From: CAWBRY01 sp963791295
GTDB lineage: Bacteria; Bacteroidota; Bacteroidia; Chitinophagales; Chitinophagaceae
Direction: 5' to 3'
NCBI GenBank assembly: GCA_963791295.1
Contig: CAWBRY010000004.1
Location: 992,001 to 1,056,000, forward strand
Length of the DNA stretch: 64,000 nucleotides
A program made the position numbers and the translations under genes. The notes below the pieces were generated by a model. That model was not told where the DNA came from, searched no databases, and worked only from the letters and a program-made list of their open reading frames with translations. Positions 35,835 to 42,845 of this stretch are shown piece after piece; within the stretch, counting starts at the first letter, position 1, and the number at the start of each line of letters is the position of its first letter.

Positions 35835-36467
35835 TTACCAATCCCGGGGCTGGCCGCCTCCTGTTTTCGATTTTTCATTCTGTATCCTCTGCTGAACTTC
35901 CTTTTCTTTTTGTTCAAGCAGCTTCAGTCGTTGTTCGGCCTCACGGGGATTCATTTTGGGCTGTTTTTGCTGTTGCTGCTGTTGCTGTTCTTTCTTTTTT
36001 TTCTTTTCCTGCTCTGGGTCTTTTTTGGGTGGAGGGGTTTGCTTCTTGAGTTCTAAAAGTGCTTTCTGCAGGTTTTCCCTGGCCTGCTGGTCATTAGGAT
36101 TTAATCGCAATACACTTTTATATGCTTCGATGCTTTCTTCCAGCCTTTTCTGCTTGCTTAGTACAACACCTTTATTATAGTATGATTTGGACCGGAGATC
36201 ATTGTCCTTTGCATTGTCGGTAAGTGAAACTAACGTCTTAATGGCTTCACTCTGTTTATTTTCCCTGTACAATGCATTTGCCAGATTGTAAGACGCAGTT
36301 GTATTTGCTGGCTCAAGTTTTATGGCCTTATTATATTGCGTCGCAGCCTCCCCGTATTTTTGATCCCTGTAGAGTTGGTTCCCTGTTTGAATGGATTGAT
36401 TGACTGCCTGTGAAAATGCAGTCGCGCTGGTGATGAGAAAAATCAATATAATCAGGGTGACTCTCAT
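35835..36467 (-). CDS. BatC-like TPR protein with a polyglutamine/lysine tract
   Basis: This 210-residue protein has a signal peptide (ending TAFSQ) and three to four tetratricopeptide repeats (YGEAATQYNKAIKLEPANTT, ASYNLANALYRENKQSEAIK, EESIEAYKSVLRLNPNDQQA). A low-complexity segment follows (KKKKKEQQQQQQQKQPK) and then a coiled-coil-like tail. In Bacteroidota it normally follows BatA/BatB in the aerotolerance cluster. Its start overlaps the batB stop (ATGA at 36464-36467). The Gln run is encoded by CAG/CAA repeats, a slippage-prone tract. Function is described only at complex level. Confidence 0.85.
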   Translation of the reverse strand: MRVTLIILIFLITSATAFSQAVNQSIQTGNQLYRDQKYGEAATQYNKAIKLEPANTTASYNLANALYRENKQSEAIKTLVSLTDNAKDNDLRSKSYYNKGVVLSKQKRLEESIEAYKSVLRLNPNDQQARENLQKALLELKKQTPPPKKDPEQEKKKKKEQQQQQQQKQPKMNPREAEQRLKLLEQKEKEVQQRIQNEKSKTGGGQPRDW

Positions 36468-37471
36468 TCAATCCTCTTTTTTCTTTCTGAGATAAAATTT
36501 TCAATCAACAATAAAAAGAACATTGCCCCGGCGAGCCATGCATAAAATGTTGTGAAATTCATTAAAGAAACATCTCCCAGGGCCTTTTCTTCTATCTGGG
36601 ACAAATGGCTCACTACACTTTTCACTGCTTCATCACTGCTTTGCAAACGCATGTATATTCCGTTTGTTTCCTGTGCAATTTGTTTTAACAACTCTTCATT
36701 CAGTTTGGAAATGACAGTGTTTCCGTTTTCATCTTTCTTTAGTTCGCCGGTGCTCGGTTCCACCAGGGTTGTGCCTTCTGGCGATCCAAGGCCAATGCAA
36801 TTGATCATCACCCCCTGAGTAGAGAGGTCTTTAGCCGTTTTGATGGCATTTTCGTCATGGTCTTCCCCATCAGTAATCAGGATAACTGCTTTGAATCTTC
36901 TTTCATTGGTATTAAATACTGCAGCGCTCCTTGTCATTGCTTCACTAATTACCGTTCCTTGTTGAGGAACCGCATCAGGACCTGCCGAGGATACATACAT
37001 CTTGGCTGCACCATCGTCAATGGTCAATGGCATCTGCAAATAAGCTTTCCCGGCAAATACGATGAGTGCGATCCGGTCGTTCGGCAGCTTATCCATCAAA
37101 TTGGTGATGAATTGCTTTGCTCTTTCCAGGCGGGAAGGCTGCAGATCGGTTGCCAGCATGCTTTTGCTGACGTCCAGGGTGATGGCTACATCAATTCCCT
37201 TCCTGTTGAGTTTATTCGATGCGCCCGGTTTACGCGGATTCATCACCGCCACTGTGCCCAAAGCAAAGGCGAGTGATAAGAAGACGAATTTCGATGCAAA
37301 TTTTCCGGCTGAATAATTATTGATCAAGGTCTTTACTAAACCTTTGTCCCCAATTCTTTTCTTGACTTTTTTCTTCCATTGCAACAGCAATAGAAAAAGG
37401 ATGATGATCGCAGGAATCGCGAGGAACAGCCAGATAAATTCATTGTATTGAAATGAGAATTTGTAAGGCAT
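36464..37471 (-). CDS. BatB-like VWA-domain protein
   Basis: This 335-residue protein has two N-terminal membrane helices, a von Willebrand factor A domain with the metal site DVSKSM in GIDVAITLDVSKSMLATDLQ, then LTDG-type VILITDGEDHDENAIKTAKD, and a C-terminal membrane helix. This matches BatA/BatB of the Bat aerotolerance system. The usual partners batA, batD, a MoxR ATPase and a DUF58 gene are absent; the next gene upstream is a beta-lactamase-like gene 71 bp away. The pair may therefore be a reduced or relocated Bat locus. Confidence 0.88.
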   Translation of the reverse strand: MPYKFSFQYNEFIWLFLAIPAIIILFLLLLQWKKKVKKRIGDKGLVKTLINNYSAGKFASKFVFLSLAFALGTVAVMNPRKPGASNKLNRKGIDVAITLDVSKSMLATDLQPSRLERAKQFITNLMDKLPNDRIALIVFAGKAYLQMPLTIDDGAAKMYVSSAGPDAVPQQGTVISEAMTRSAAVFNTNERRFKAVILITDGEDHDENAIKTAKDLSTQGVMINCIGLGSPEGTTLVEPSTGELKKDENGNTVISKLNEELLKQIAQETNGIYMRLQSSDEAVKSVVSHLSQIEEKALGDVSLMNFTTFYAWLAGAMFFLLLIENFISERKKRIE

Positions 37472-37542
37472 AGATTCCTTTATTTAATAACAACAATTAA
37501 ACCAATAATCACATTCATTTATTGCGTTTCCCGGGTTTAAGA

Positions 37543-38352
37543 TTACATTTTGCCATCAAAGAAACCAAGTTGCTTCAGTATTTCTTTTAGCATTTTCATC
37601 CGCACTGCCCGCATATCTATCTCCGGATTGGGAGATTCAATGTTTAGGACAAAAAAATAGGGATGCCGGTTTTCTTCTATCCAGCCCACGATCCAGCCCA
37701 GGGCATGATTTTGTTCGGTAGATCCCCAGCCGGTCTTATATCCCAAACGATAATTCGCATTGTTTTCAAATAACATGGCTCTCTTCACTACTTCCTGGTA
37801 GCTCTTAAAAAAGGGAAGTTGATCAAAATACAGTTTCTTGACCAGACCCAGTTCTTCATCCGGCGTAATCTTCAAAGAATTATCCAGCCAGAATGAATCG
37901 ATAGATGAGTTTATTTTTTTAGAACCATAGCCCAGGGAATCCAGCCAGGCCTGCATGGTTTCTTTGCCGATCCTTCGGGCCACTTCCTGGTAGTAGGGCA
38001 CCGCCGAAACGCGGAAGGCATCGTACATCGTGAGGTCTTTGTTCCAGGCTTCCACTTCTCTTTTAACTCCATCCCATTTAATGACCATGGAATCGCTGCT
38101 GATCTTTCCGGTCTGCAAACCGATCAGGGAGTTGACGATCTTAAACGTCGAGGCCGGAACGTAGCTGCTATCGCGATAGCGTTTTAGGTTGTAGGTCGTG
38201 AATTTACCGGTGGCATTGTCCATCAATGCAAAGCAGCCAAAGACTTTATTCTCATCAAAATATTTTTTCAGGGAACTATCCTCATTCACGTTGTTGAGAG
38301 AGCAGGACCATAAAATGAGACAGAAAAGCAGACCATTCCGGGCTAACCGCAT
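37543..38352 (-). CDS. Class D (OXA-type) beta-lactamase-like lipoprotein
   Basis: This 269-residue protein has a lipoprotein signal (LILWSC, Cys17). The active-site sequence is PASTFKI (nucleophile Ser68, Lys71), then SAV (116-118), the segment YGS (142-144, where class D enzymes usually have YGN or FGN), Trp155 and KTG (206-208). The class D architecture is intact, so beta-lactam hydrolysis is likely but not proven; related sensor proteins share the fold. Its leader is short, and a terminator from the preceding small gene lies only about 30 bases upstream of the start. Confidence 0.85.
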   Translation of the reverse strand: MRLARNGLLFCLILWSCSLNNVNEDSSLKKYFDENKVFGCFALMDNATGKFTTYNLKRYRDSSYVPASTFKIVNSLIGLQTGKISSDSMVIKWDGVKREVEAWNKDLTMYDAFRVSAVPYYQEVARRIGKETMQAWLDSLGYGSKKINSSIDSFWLDNSLKITPDEELGLVKKLYFDQLPFFKSYQEVVKRAMLFENNANYRLGYKTGWGSTEQNHALGWIVGWIEENRHPYFFVLNIESPNPEIDMRAVRMKMLKEILKQLGFFDGKM

Positions 38353-38380
38353 GAGGAGTTTTTTGCGAAGGTAACGCCCT

Positions 38381-38419
38381 TAAAAAATAAAAATCCCCTC
38401 TTGCAGTGCAAGACGGGAT
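38381..38419 (-). terminator. Intrinsic terminator after the 42-residue lipoprotein gene
   Basis: On the minus strand ATCCC and TCTTGC pair with GCAAGA and GGGAT across an ACT loop (38393-38419, one mismatch), followed by a T-rich tail at 38381-38392. The stem is strong and would also work weakly in the opposite direction. It sits between the small lipoprotein gene and the beta-lactamase-like gene. Confidence 0.8.
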
Positions 38420-38443
38420 GAATTTTGGACCGGAACTAATGAG

Positions 38444-38572
38444 TTACATATAAAAGCCGCCTTTAGTCTTATAATGCCTCACACCCTGGCAATCTCTTTT
38501 TGAGGCTGCGCAGGACGACAGGCCGAAGGCTAAAAAGGCCACTACTGCAATAAAAAGCAATAATTTCTTCAT
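38444..38572 (-). CDS. 42-residue lipoprotein (unnamed family)
   Basis: The ATG at 38572 opens a 42-codon frame: a lysine-rich hydrophobic signal ending LSSC (Cys21), then AASKRDCQGVRHYKTKGGFY and a final Met before TAA. After lipid attachment only about 22 residues remain, with one further cysteine in DCQG. I recognise the DCQG...H...GxY pattern from other small Bacteroidota lipoproteins but know no function. A strong terminator follows at once, which supports it being a separate gene. It is short, so I stay moderate. Confidence 0.7.
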   Translation of the reverse strand: MKKLLLFIAVVAFLAFGLSSCAASKRDCQGVRHYKTKGGFYM

Positions 38573-38886
38573 ACAAAGTTTTAACGAGTGAACGAATTAA
38601 TCTGGGAAATTCAGAGGATGGATCGGTAGAATTAACTCATCGAAGAGGAAACGAAAATACCAATCTAATATTGTTTTTCATAATTAGGATCGTAGTTTTT
38701 TTATAGGAAATCTACGATACCGGCAATCAAAACAGAGAAATTTTGATTCCATCGTAAAAACACGAATTTGCCTATATTTATAGAACTAAACCCGTCTGGC
38801 AGATCACGGAGATTTGCGAAGGTCAGTATGAATCCCACGGAAAAACCTTTGAATTCCGAAGTCCCCAGACTCTAAACCATCTAATT
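38573..38886. other. Divergent intergenic region with an inverted repeat
   Basis: This 314-bp region separates the small lipoprotein (minus) from the next lipoprotein (plus) and should carry both promoters. ATCGTAG (38689-38695) and CTACGAT (38712-38718) form a perfect 7-bp inverted repeat around 16 bases. On the minus strand AAACTTTG, one mismatch from TAnnTTTG, lies three bases before the ATG at 38572. No tRNA or convincing further coding frame is present. Confidence 0.5.
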
Positions 38887-39474
38887 ATGAAACGTATTTC
38901 TTACTTCCTGCTTGCGATAGCTATTTCGCTATCGGCCTGTAAATCCAAAAAAACGTCGGTGACCAGCGAAGATGGAAAAGATACAGTCACAGTTGAGCCA
39001 AACCAGATGGAAAACTCGGCGTCGGATATGCAGAAGCAAATGGAAGAATTGCAAAAGCTCCCTGCTCTCACCCTGGAACAGTTGAAGGCATTGTTGCCCG
39101 CAGAGTTAATGGGCGCCAAACAATCCAACTATTCCGCTACAAGTATGTCGGGCGCCAGCTATGCTCACGCCGATTATAAACTAAATGATACAGTTAAAGT
39201 TTCTCTTGGGGTATATGACTGTGCAGGATCTGCTGGAGCTGGCATATTCAGCGCGCAATACCTGACCATGATGAACATCCAACAGGAAGACGATAATAGT
39301 TATACCAAGACTGTTGATTTCATGAACCAAAAAGCGTTGGAACATTGTGAAAAGAATAGGATGAGATGTACGCTAACTTACCTCGCTGCCGGCCGCTACC
39401 TGGTAACTATGGAAGGCGATCATGTGGGAGCAGATGAGTTGAAGCAAACGGCGCAAAGCCTGAACATGAAATAA
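38887..39474 (+). CDS. Lipoprotein of unknown function
   Basis: This 195-residue protein has a lipoprotein signal ending LSAC (Cys18). A low-complexity, charged linker with KSKKTSVTSEDGKDTVTVE follows, then a conserved-looking domain with KLPALTLEQLKALLPAELMG, KLNDTVKVSLGVYDCAGSAG and LAAGRYLVTMEGDHVGADEL. I do not recognise the family. The domain begins with a helix and continues as a compact alpha/beta unit in the mature protein, facing the periplasm or the outer leaflet. It is convergent with kbl, 46 bp apart, and stands alone on its strand. Confidence 0.6.
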   Translation: MKRISYFLLAIAISLSACKSKKTSVTSEDGKDTVTVEPNQMENSASDMQKQMEELQKLPALTLEQLKALLPAELMGAKQSNYSATSMSGASYAHADYKLNDTVKVSLGVYDCAGSAGAGIFSAQYLTMMNIQQEDDNSYTKTVDFMNQKALEHCEKNRMRCTLTYLAAGRYLVTMEGDHVGADELKQTAQSLNMK

Positions 39475-39520
39475 TTTCATTTCTAATTTATTCGGGAGAC
39501 TTTAGGCACGCAAGGGAAAT

Positions 39521-40738
39521 CTATGCGTCAAGAATTTTTTCTTTGATCACATTCAAGTCCTTTCCAATCTTCGTAAAGGCAGCAATGGCCTTATCCAAAT
39601 GATGCTGCTCATGGGCAGCGCTTAGTTGCACGCGAATACGTGCCTGGCCCTTGGGCACCACCGGGAAAAAGAACCCGATCACATAGATGCCTTCAGCAAG
39701 AAGTCTGGCGGCAAAATCCTGTGCCAGTACAGCATCATAAAGCATGATTGGTACAATCGGATGATCTCCCGGCTTGATATCGAAGCCGGCCTCAGTCATC
39801 CTTTTACGAAAGTATTTCGTATTAAAATCCAGTTTATCTCTCAACGCAGTCGTCTCTGTCAGCATATCCAGGACCGCGATGGAAGCGCCCACGATTGACG
39901 GAGCCAGGGTATTGCTGAATAGATAGGGTCTTGACCGTTGCCTGAGAATTTCAATGATCTCCTTTCTGGCCGATGTAAAGCCACCTGAAGCTCCTCCCAA
40001 TGCCTTTCCCAATGTACCGGTAATAATATCGATGCGTCCCATCACTCCCCTGTACTCATGCGTGCCTCGCCCGGTGTCACCCAGAAAACCTGTGGAATGG
40101 CATTCATCAATCATTACCGCAGCGCCGTATTTATCAGCGAGGTCACAGATCTTGTCCAATTGAGCAATCGTGCCGTCCATACTGAATGAGCCATCTGTCA
40201 CAATGATGCGGTTGCGACGGTCTGAGGCTTCTTTCAATTTGGCCTCCAGGTCCTCCATATTGTTGTGTTCGTAACGCAGCCTAACGGCCTTGCATAATCG
40301 AACTCCATCTATGATCGATGCATGATTCAATGCATCCGAAATAATGGCGTCCTGTTCTCCATACAGGGGCTCGAATACACCTCCGTTGGCATCAAAGGCC
40401 GCCGCATACAGGATGGTATCCTCCATGCCTAAAAACCGGGATACCTTTTCCTCCAGTTCCTTGTGAATATCCTGGGTGCCGCAGATAAAGCGAACGCTGC
40501 TCATGCCGTAGCCACGTTGTTCAATGGTTTTATGAGCTGCTTCCACCACTCTTGGATTCGATGAAAGTCCGAGGTAATTATTGGCACAAAAATTTATCAC
40601 TGCCTTGCTTTTCCCATCGTCATTCACGCGTATTTCGGCACCCTGGGGACTGCTGATGATCCGCTCCGTTTTGTATAAGCCTGCCGCTTTGATTTCTTCT
40701 AATTCCTTACCGATCCGATTGACTAGTTTTTCATCCAT
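39521..40738 (-). CDS. kbl: Glycine C-acetyltransferase (2-amino-3-ketobutyrate CoA ligase)
   Basis: From ATG 40738 (MDEKLVNRIGKELEEIKAAG) this 405-residue enzyme is a fold-type I PLP protein of the alpha-oxoamine synthase family. It has NYLGLSSNPRVVEAAHKTIE, GMSSVRFICGTQDIHKELEE, DECHSTGFLGDTGRGTHEY and the PLP lysine in TGTLGKALGGASGG. Length and motifs match Kbl, which splits 2-amino-3-oxobutyrate with CoA into glycine and acetyl-CoA in threonine degradation. Upstream Met codons at 40744 and 40780 are possible but less like family N-termini. No threonine dehydrogenase gene is nearby. Confidence 0.92.
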   Translation of the reverse strand: MDEKLVNRIGKELEEIKAAGLYKTERIISSPQGAEIRVNDDGKSKAVINFCANNYLGLSSNPRVVEAAHKTIEQRGYGMSSVRFICGTQDIHKELEEKVSRFLGMEDTILYAAAFDANGGVFEPLYGEQDAIISDALNHASIIDGVRLCKAVRLRYEHNNMEDLEAKLKEASDRRNRIIVTDGSFSMDGTIAQLDKICDLADKYGAAVMIDECHSTGFLGDTGRGTHEYRGVMGRIDIITGTLGKALGGASGGFTSARKEIIEILRQRSRPYLFSNTLAPSIVGASIAVLDMLTETTALRDKLDFNTKYFRKRMTEAGFDIKPGDHPIVPIMLYDAVLAQDFAARLLAEGIYVIGFFFPVVPKGQARIRVQLSAAHEQHHLDKAIAAFTKIGKDLNVIKEKILDA

Positions 40739-40800
40739 GATCATTATTTTTTGAACAAATCGAGGTACAAAGAAAGCCAAAAATTAAACATTAGATTTCC

Positions 40801-40830
40801 TGTAACATTTTGCTTACTATTTTCGTCTCA
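40801..40830 (+). promoter_or_regulatory. Candidate ECF-sigma promoter TGTAAC-N17-CGTCTCA
   Basis: TGTAAC at 40801-40806, 17 bp, then CGTCTCA at 40824-40830, and the small gene starts at 40848. The expected leader is about 12 bases. The same pattern precedes the ECF sigma gene 300 bp downstream and the DUF5916 gene at 28017. Confidence 0.6.
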
Positions 40831-40847
40831 TCTTGAAACCGGCTGTT

Positions 40848-41066
40848 ATGCAGAAGCAAAATTATATACGATTGGCGCTAATCGTCGTTTTCCTGGCTGG
40901 CCTGTTTGTTCTCCTCCGCTCTTCCAGCCGCATGCAAACCAAGCTTCCCTGTACTGAGCGTATGGATGAATGTCCGAAGAAGAAGGGTAGCCGACCGGCT
41001 CCGGCAAACATGATATTCGAGGATTTCTCACGCCAGTTCATTTCTCTGGCATCTACTTGCTATTGA
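40848..41066 (+). CDS. Small single-pass membrane protein
   Basis: From ATG 40848 the protein is 72 residues: MQKQNYIRLALIVVFLAGLF is one membrane helix, followed by LPCTERMDECPKKKGSRPAP and ANMIFEDFSRQFISLASTCY. An ATG at 40833 would add five residues. The C-terminal part carries three cysteines. I know no function. A candidate ECF promoter immediately upstream and its place next to the ECF sigma gene suggest it belongs to that regulon. Confidence 0.65.
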   Translation: MQKQNYIRLALIVVFLAGLFVLLRSSSRMQTKLPCTERMDECPKKKGSRPAPANMIFEDFSRQFISLASTCY

Positions 41067-41194
41067 TTTTCAACGTTTCCTCTGCTAAAAAACAATGCTC
41101 GATCCTGTAACAATCCAGGGCCTCTAAGCGTATTACCCTATACCTGTGGGTTATTTGAACTAATTTTATGCCCGCCTAAGGCTACCGGCTGTTT
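41067..41194 (+). other. Intergenic region upstream of the ECF sigma gene
   Basis: This 128-bp gap holds the candidate ECF promoter listed separately. A TAATTTTA (near 41159) resembles the primary-sigma -7 box with one mismatch and could give basal expression. No other structure is visible. Confidence 0.4.
41106..41135 (+). promoter_or_regulatory. Candidate autoregulatory ECF promoter TGTAAC-N17-CGTATTA
   Basis: TGTAAC at 41106-41111, 17 bp, then CGTATTA at 41129-41135, upstream of the ECF sigma gene (ATG 41195). ECF factors commonly drive their own operon from such -35/-10 pairs, with AAC in the -35 and CGT in the -10 element. Confidence 0.65.
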
Positions 41195-41680
41195 ATGACC
41201 GAGAAAGAATATAATGATTGTGTAACGACCTACGCTGACAACGTGTACCGCTTTATTCTGAAGAATCTTCGCAATGAGGAAGATGCCAGAGATGTGGTGC
41301 AGACGGCTTTTGAGAAAATGTGGCGGAATAAGGACGAGGTGGACGCCCAAAAAAGCAAATCTTACCTCTTTACCGTGGCGTATCATCAAATGATCGACCA
41401 TATCCGTAAGGTGAAAAGGATCCATTTGCGGGATGAATTCAGCGCCGAAGTGAAGGTGCAGGACCGGCCGGTTAACAACCTGAAGAAGATACTAGAAGAA
41501 GCTCTAAGCCGGTTAAGCGAAACGCAACGGTCACTCGTCCTTTTGAAAGACTACGAAGGCTACAGTTATGAGGAAATTGGCAGGATAACGGGATTGAATG
41601 AAAGCCAGGTAAAAGTTTACTTGCATCGAGCCAGGCTTCAGTTGAAAGAATATTTAGTGAAGATTGAAAATGTGATTTAA
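41195..41680 (+). CDS. ECF-subfamily RNA polymerase sigma factor
   Basis: This 161-residue protein has sigma region 2 (YRFILKNLRNEEDARDVVQT, then AFEKMW) and region 4 (LSETQRSLVLLKDYEGYSYE, then EIGRITGLNESQVKVYLHRA with the helix-turn-helix), joined by a short linker. There is no region 3 or 1.1, as expected for ECF factors. The anti-sigma gene follows after 20 bp. The gene is likely to start from its own TGTAAC promoter. The specific stress or nutrient signal is not visible. Confidence 0.93.
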   Translation: MTEKEYNDCVTTYADNVYRFILKNLRNEEDARDVVQTAFEKMWRNKDEVDAQKSKSYLFTVAYHQMIDHIRKVKRIHLRDEFSAEVKVQDRPVNNLKKILEEALSRLSETQRSLVLLKDYEGYSYEEIGRITGLNESQVKVYLHRARLQLKEYLVKIENVI

Positions 41681-41700
41681 GAAGTTCTAAACAAGGAATA

Positions 41701-42819
41701 ATGAACATTAATCGCCATAATTACGAAGAGTATTTTATCCTTTACATGGATAATGAACTGAACAGCGACGAACGTCGGCAGGTGGATGAGTTCATTGAAA
41801 AGAATCCGGACCTTAAAGAAGAGCTCGATATATTGTTTCAGTATAAATTGGTTCCTGATGCTGACATTATATTCTCCGGCAAGGAAGAACTCTTGAAGCA
41901 TGATGGTCTTGTACATGAAAATTTCGCAGGTATTCCTGGCAATGGATACCAGGAATGGTTGATGCTTTACATCGACAATGAATTAAATGCAGATGAAAGA
42001 ATTGCCGTTGAAAAATTCATACAGGACAATCCAGCGATAAAAGAGGAATTGATTATTCTCCAACGCACAAAATTGCAGCCAGAGCAAATTCATTTTGCTT
42101 ACAAGGAATCCTTATATAAGAAAGAAGAAGTTGCGGGAGGATATCGCAGAATTCTCATAGCCATGAATTGGTGGAGAGTGGCTGCTGCTGTTATATTGCT
42201 ACTTGTCCTTGGTTTTACAGTGGCTGTTCTTGTCAATAAAAAATCAGTCACGGATAAAAATCAGATGGTAAAGGTTCCGGTTAATATTCCCGTACAACGC
42301 CCGGAAGAGAAAAAAGAGACTGTTAAAGAAGAAAATGAGAAGATTGCCACTCCTCCTGTCTCTAATGCTGCTCAAAATGAACTGGCAACCACCACTACTC
42401 CATCTCGTAGTAAGAAGGGCGCGCGATTGAAAACAATTGACAATAATATTAAGAAGAATAAACAAGAGAAGCTTATCATCAATAACAATGACCAGCAAGA
42501 ACCTATCCTTGTTGAAAATAAACCCAAACAATCTAACAATCTTCCCCAACCTGAAAATTCCACAGATCAAACTACAGTTGATGTTGTCAACGCCAAGGGC
42601 ATCAAACAGCATGAGGAAACCATCCCGCAGGAATTAGTAGCTAAAAATCCTGTAACACCTGATGCTATTCAAACGTCAAACAACGAGTCAGGCGGTAAAA
42701 AAAGCAAACTCCGTGGTTTCTTTCGCAAACTAACCCGGACATTTGAAAAGACCACTAACATTGATGCCACGGACGAAGACCGGGTATTGATTGGCGGACT
42801 GGCCTTCAAACTAAAATAA
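41701..42819 (+). CDS. Membrane anti-sigma factor with a duplicated N-terminal domain
   Basis: The 372-residue protein has two similar cytoplasmic units of about 65-70 residues. Unit one runs through YEEYFILYMDNELNSDERRQ, VDEFIEKNPDLKEELDILFQ; unit two repeats YQEWLMLYIDNELNADERIA, VEKFIQDNPAIKEELIILQR. A membrane helix follows near residue 160 (VAAAVILLLVLGFTVAVLV), then a long low-complexity Lys/Glu/Asn-rich periplasmic segment and a conserved-looking tail (FFRKLTRTFEKTTNI, RVLIGGLAFKL). No His-Cys-Cys zinc motif is visible. Operon position after the sigma gene and before a beta-barrel gene supports anti-sigma function. Confidence 0.8.
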   Translation: MNINRHNYEEYFILYMDNELNSDERRQVDEFIEKNPDLKEELDILFQYKLVPDADIIFSGKEELLKHDGLVHENFAGIPGNGYQEWLMLYIDNELNADERIAVEKFIQDNPAIKEELIILQRTKLQPEQIHFAYKESLYKKEEVAGGYRRILIAMNWWRVAAAVILLLVLGFTVAVLVNKKSVTDKNQMVKVPVNIPVQRPEEKKETVKEENEKIATPPVSNAAQNELATTTTPSRSKKGARLKTIDNNIKKNKQEKLIINNNDQQEPILVENKPKQSNNLPQPENSTDQTTVDVVNAKGIKQHEETIPQELVAKNPVTPDAIQTSNNESGGKKSKLRGFFRKLTRTFEKTTNIDATDEDRVLIGGLAFKLK

Positions 42820-42845
42820 TTTTGATCAATCAAAAACGTGAAAAA

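Noticed and set aside
35956..36010. CAG/CAA microsatellite as a separate genetic element
   Set aside because: It encodes the Gln tract of the BatC-like protein in frame and is explained by that gene.
37543..38352. Mobile resistance gene
   Set aside because: No transposase, integron site or base-composition change is visible next to the class D gene; it looks resident in this lineage.
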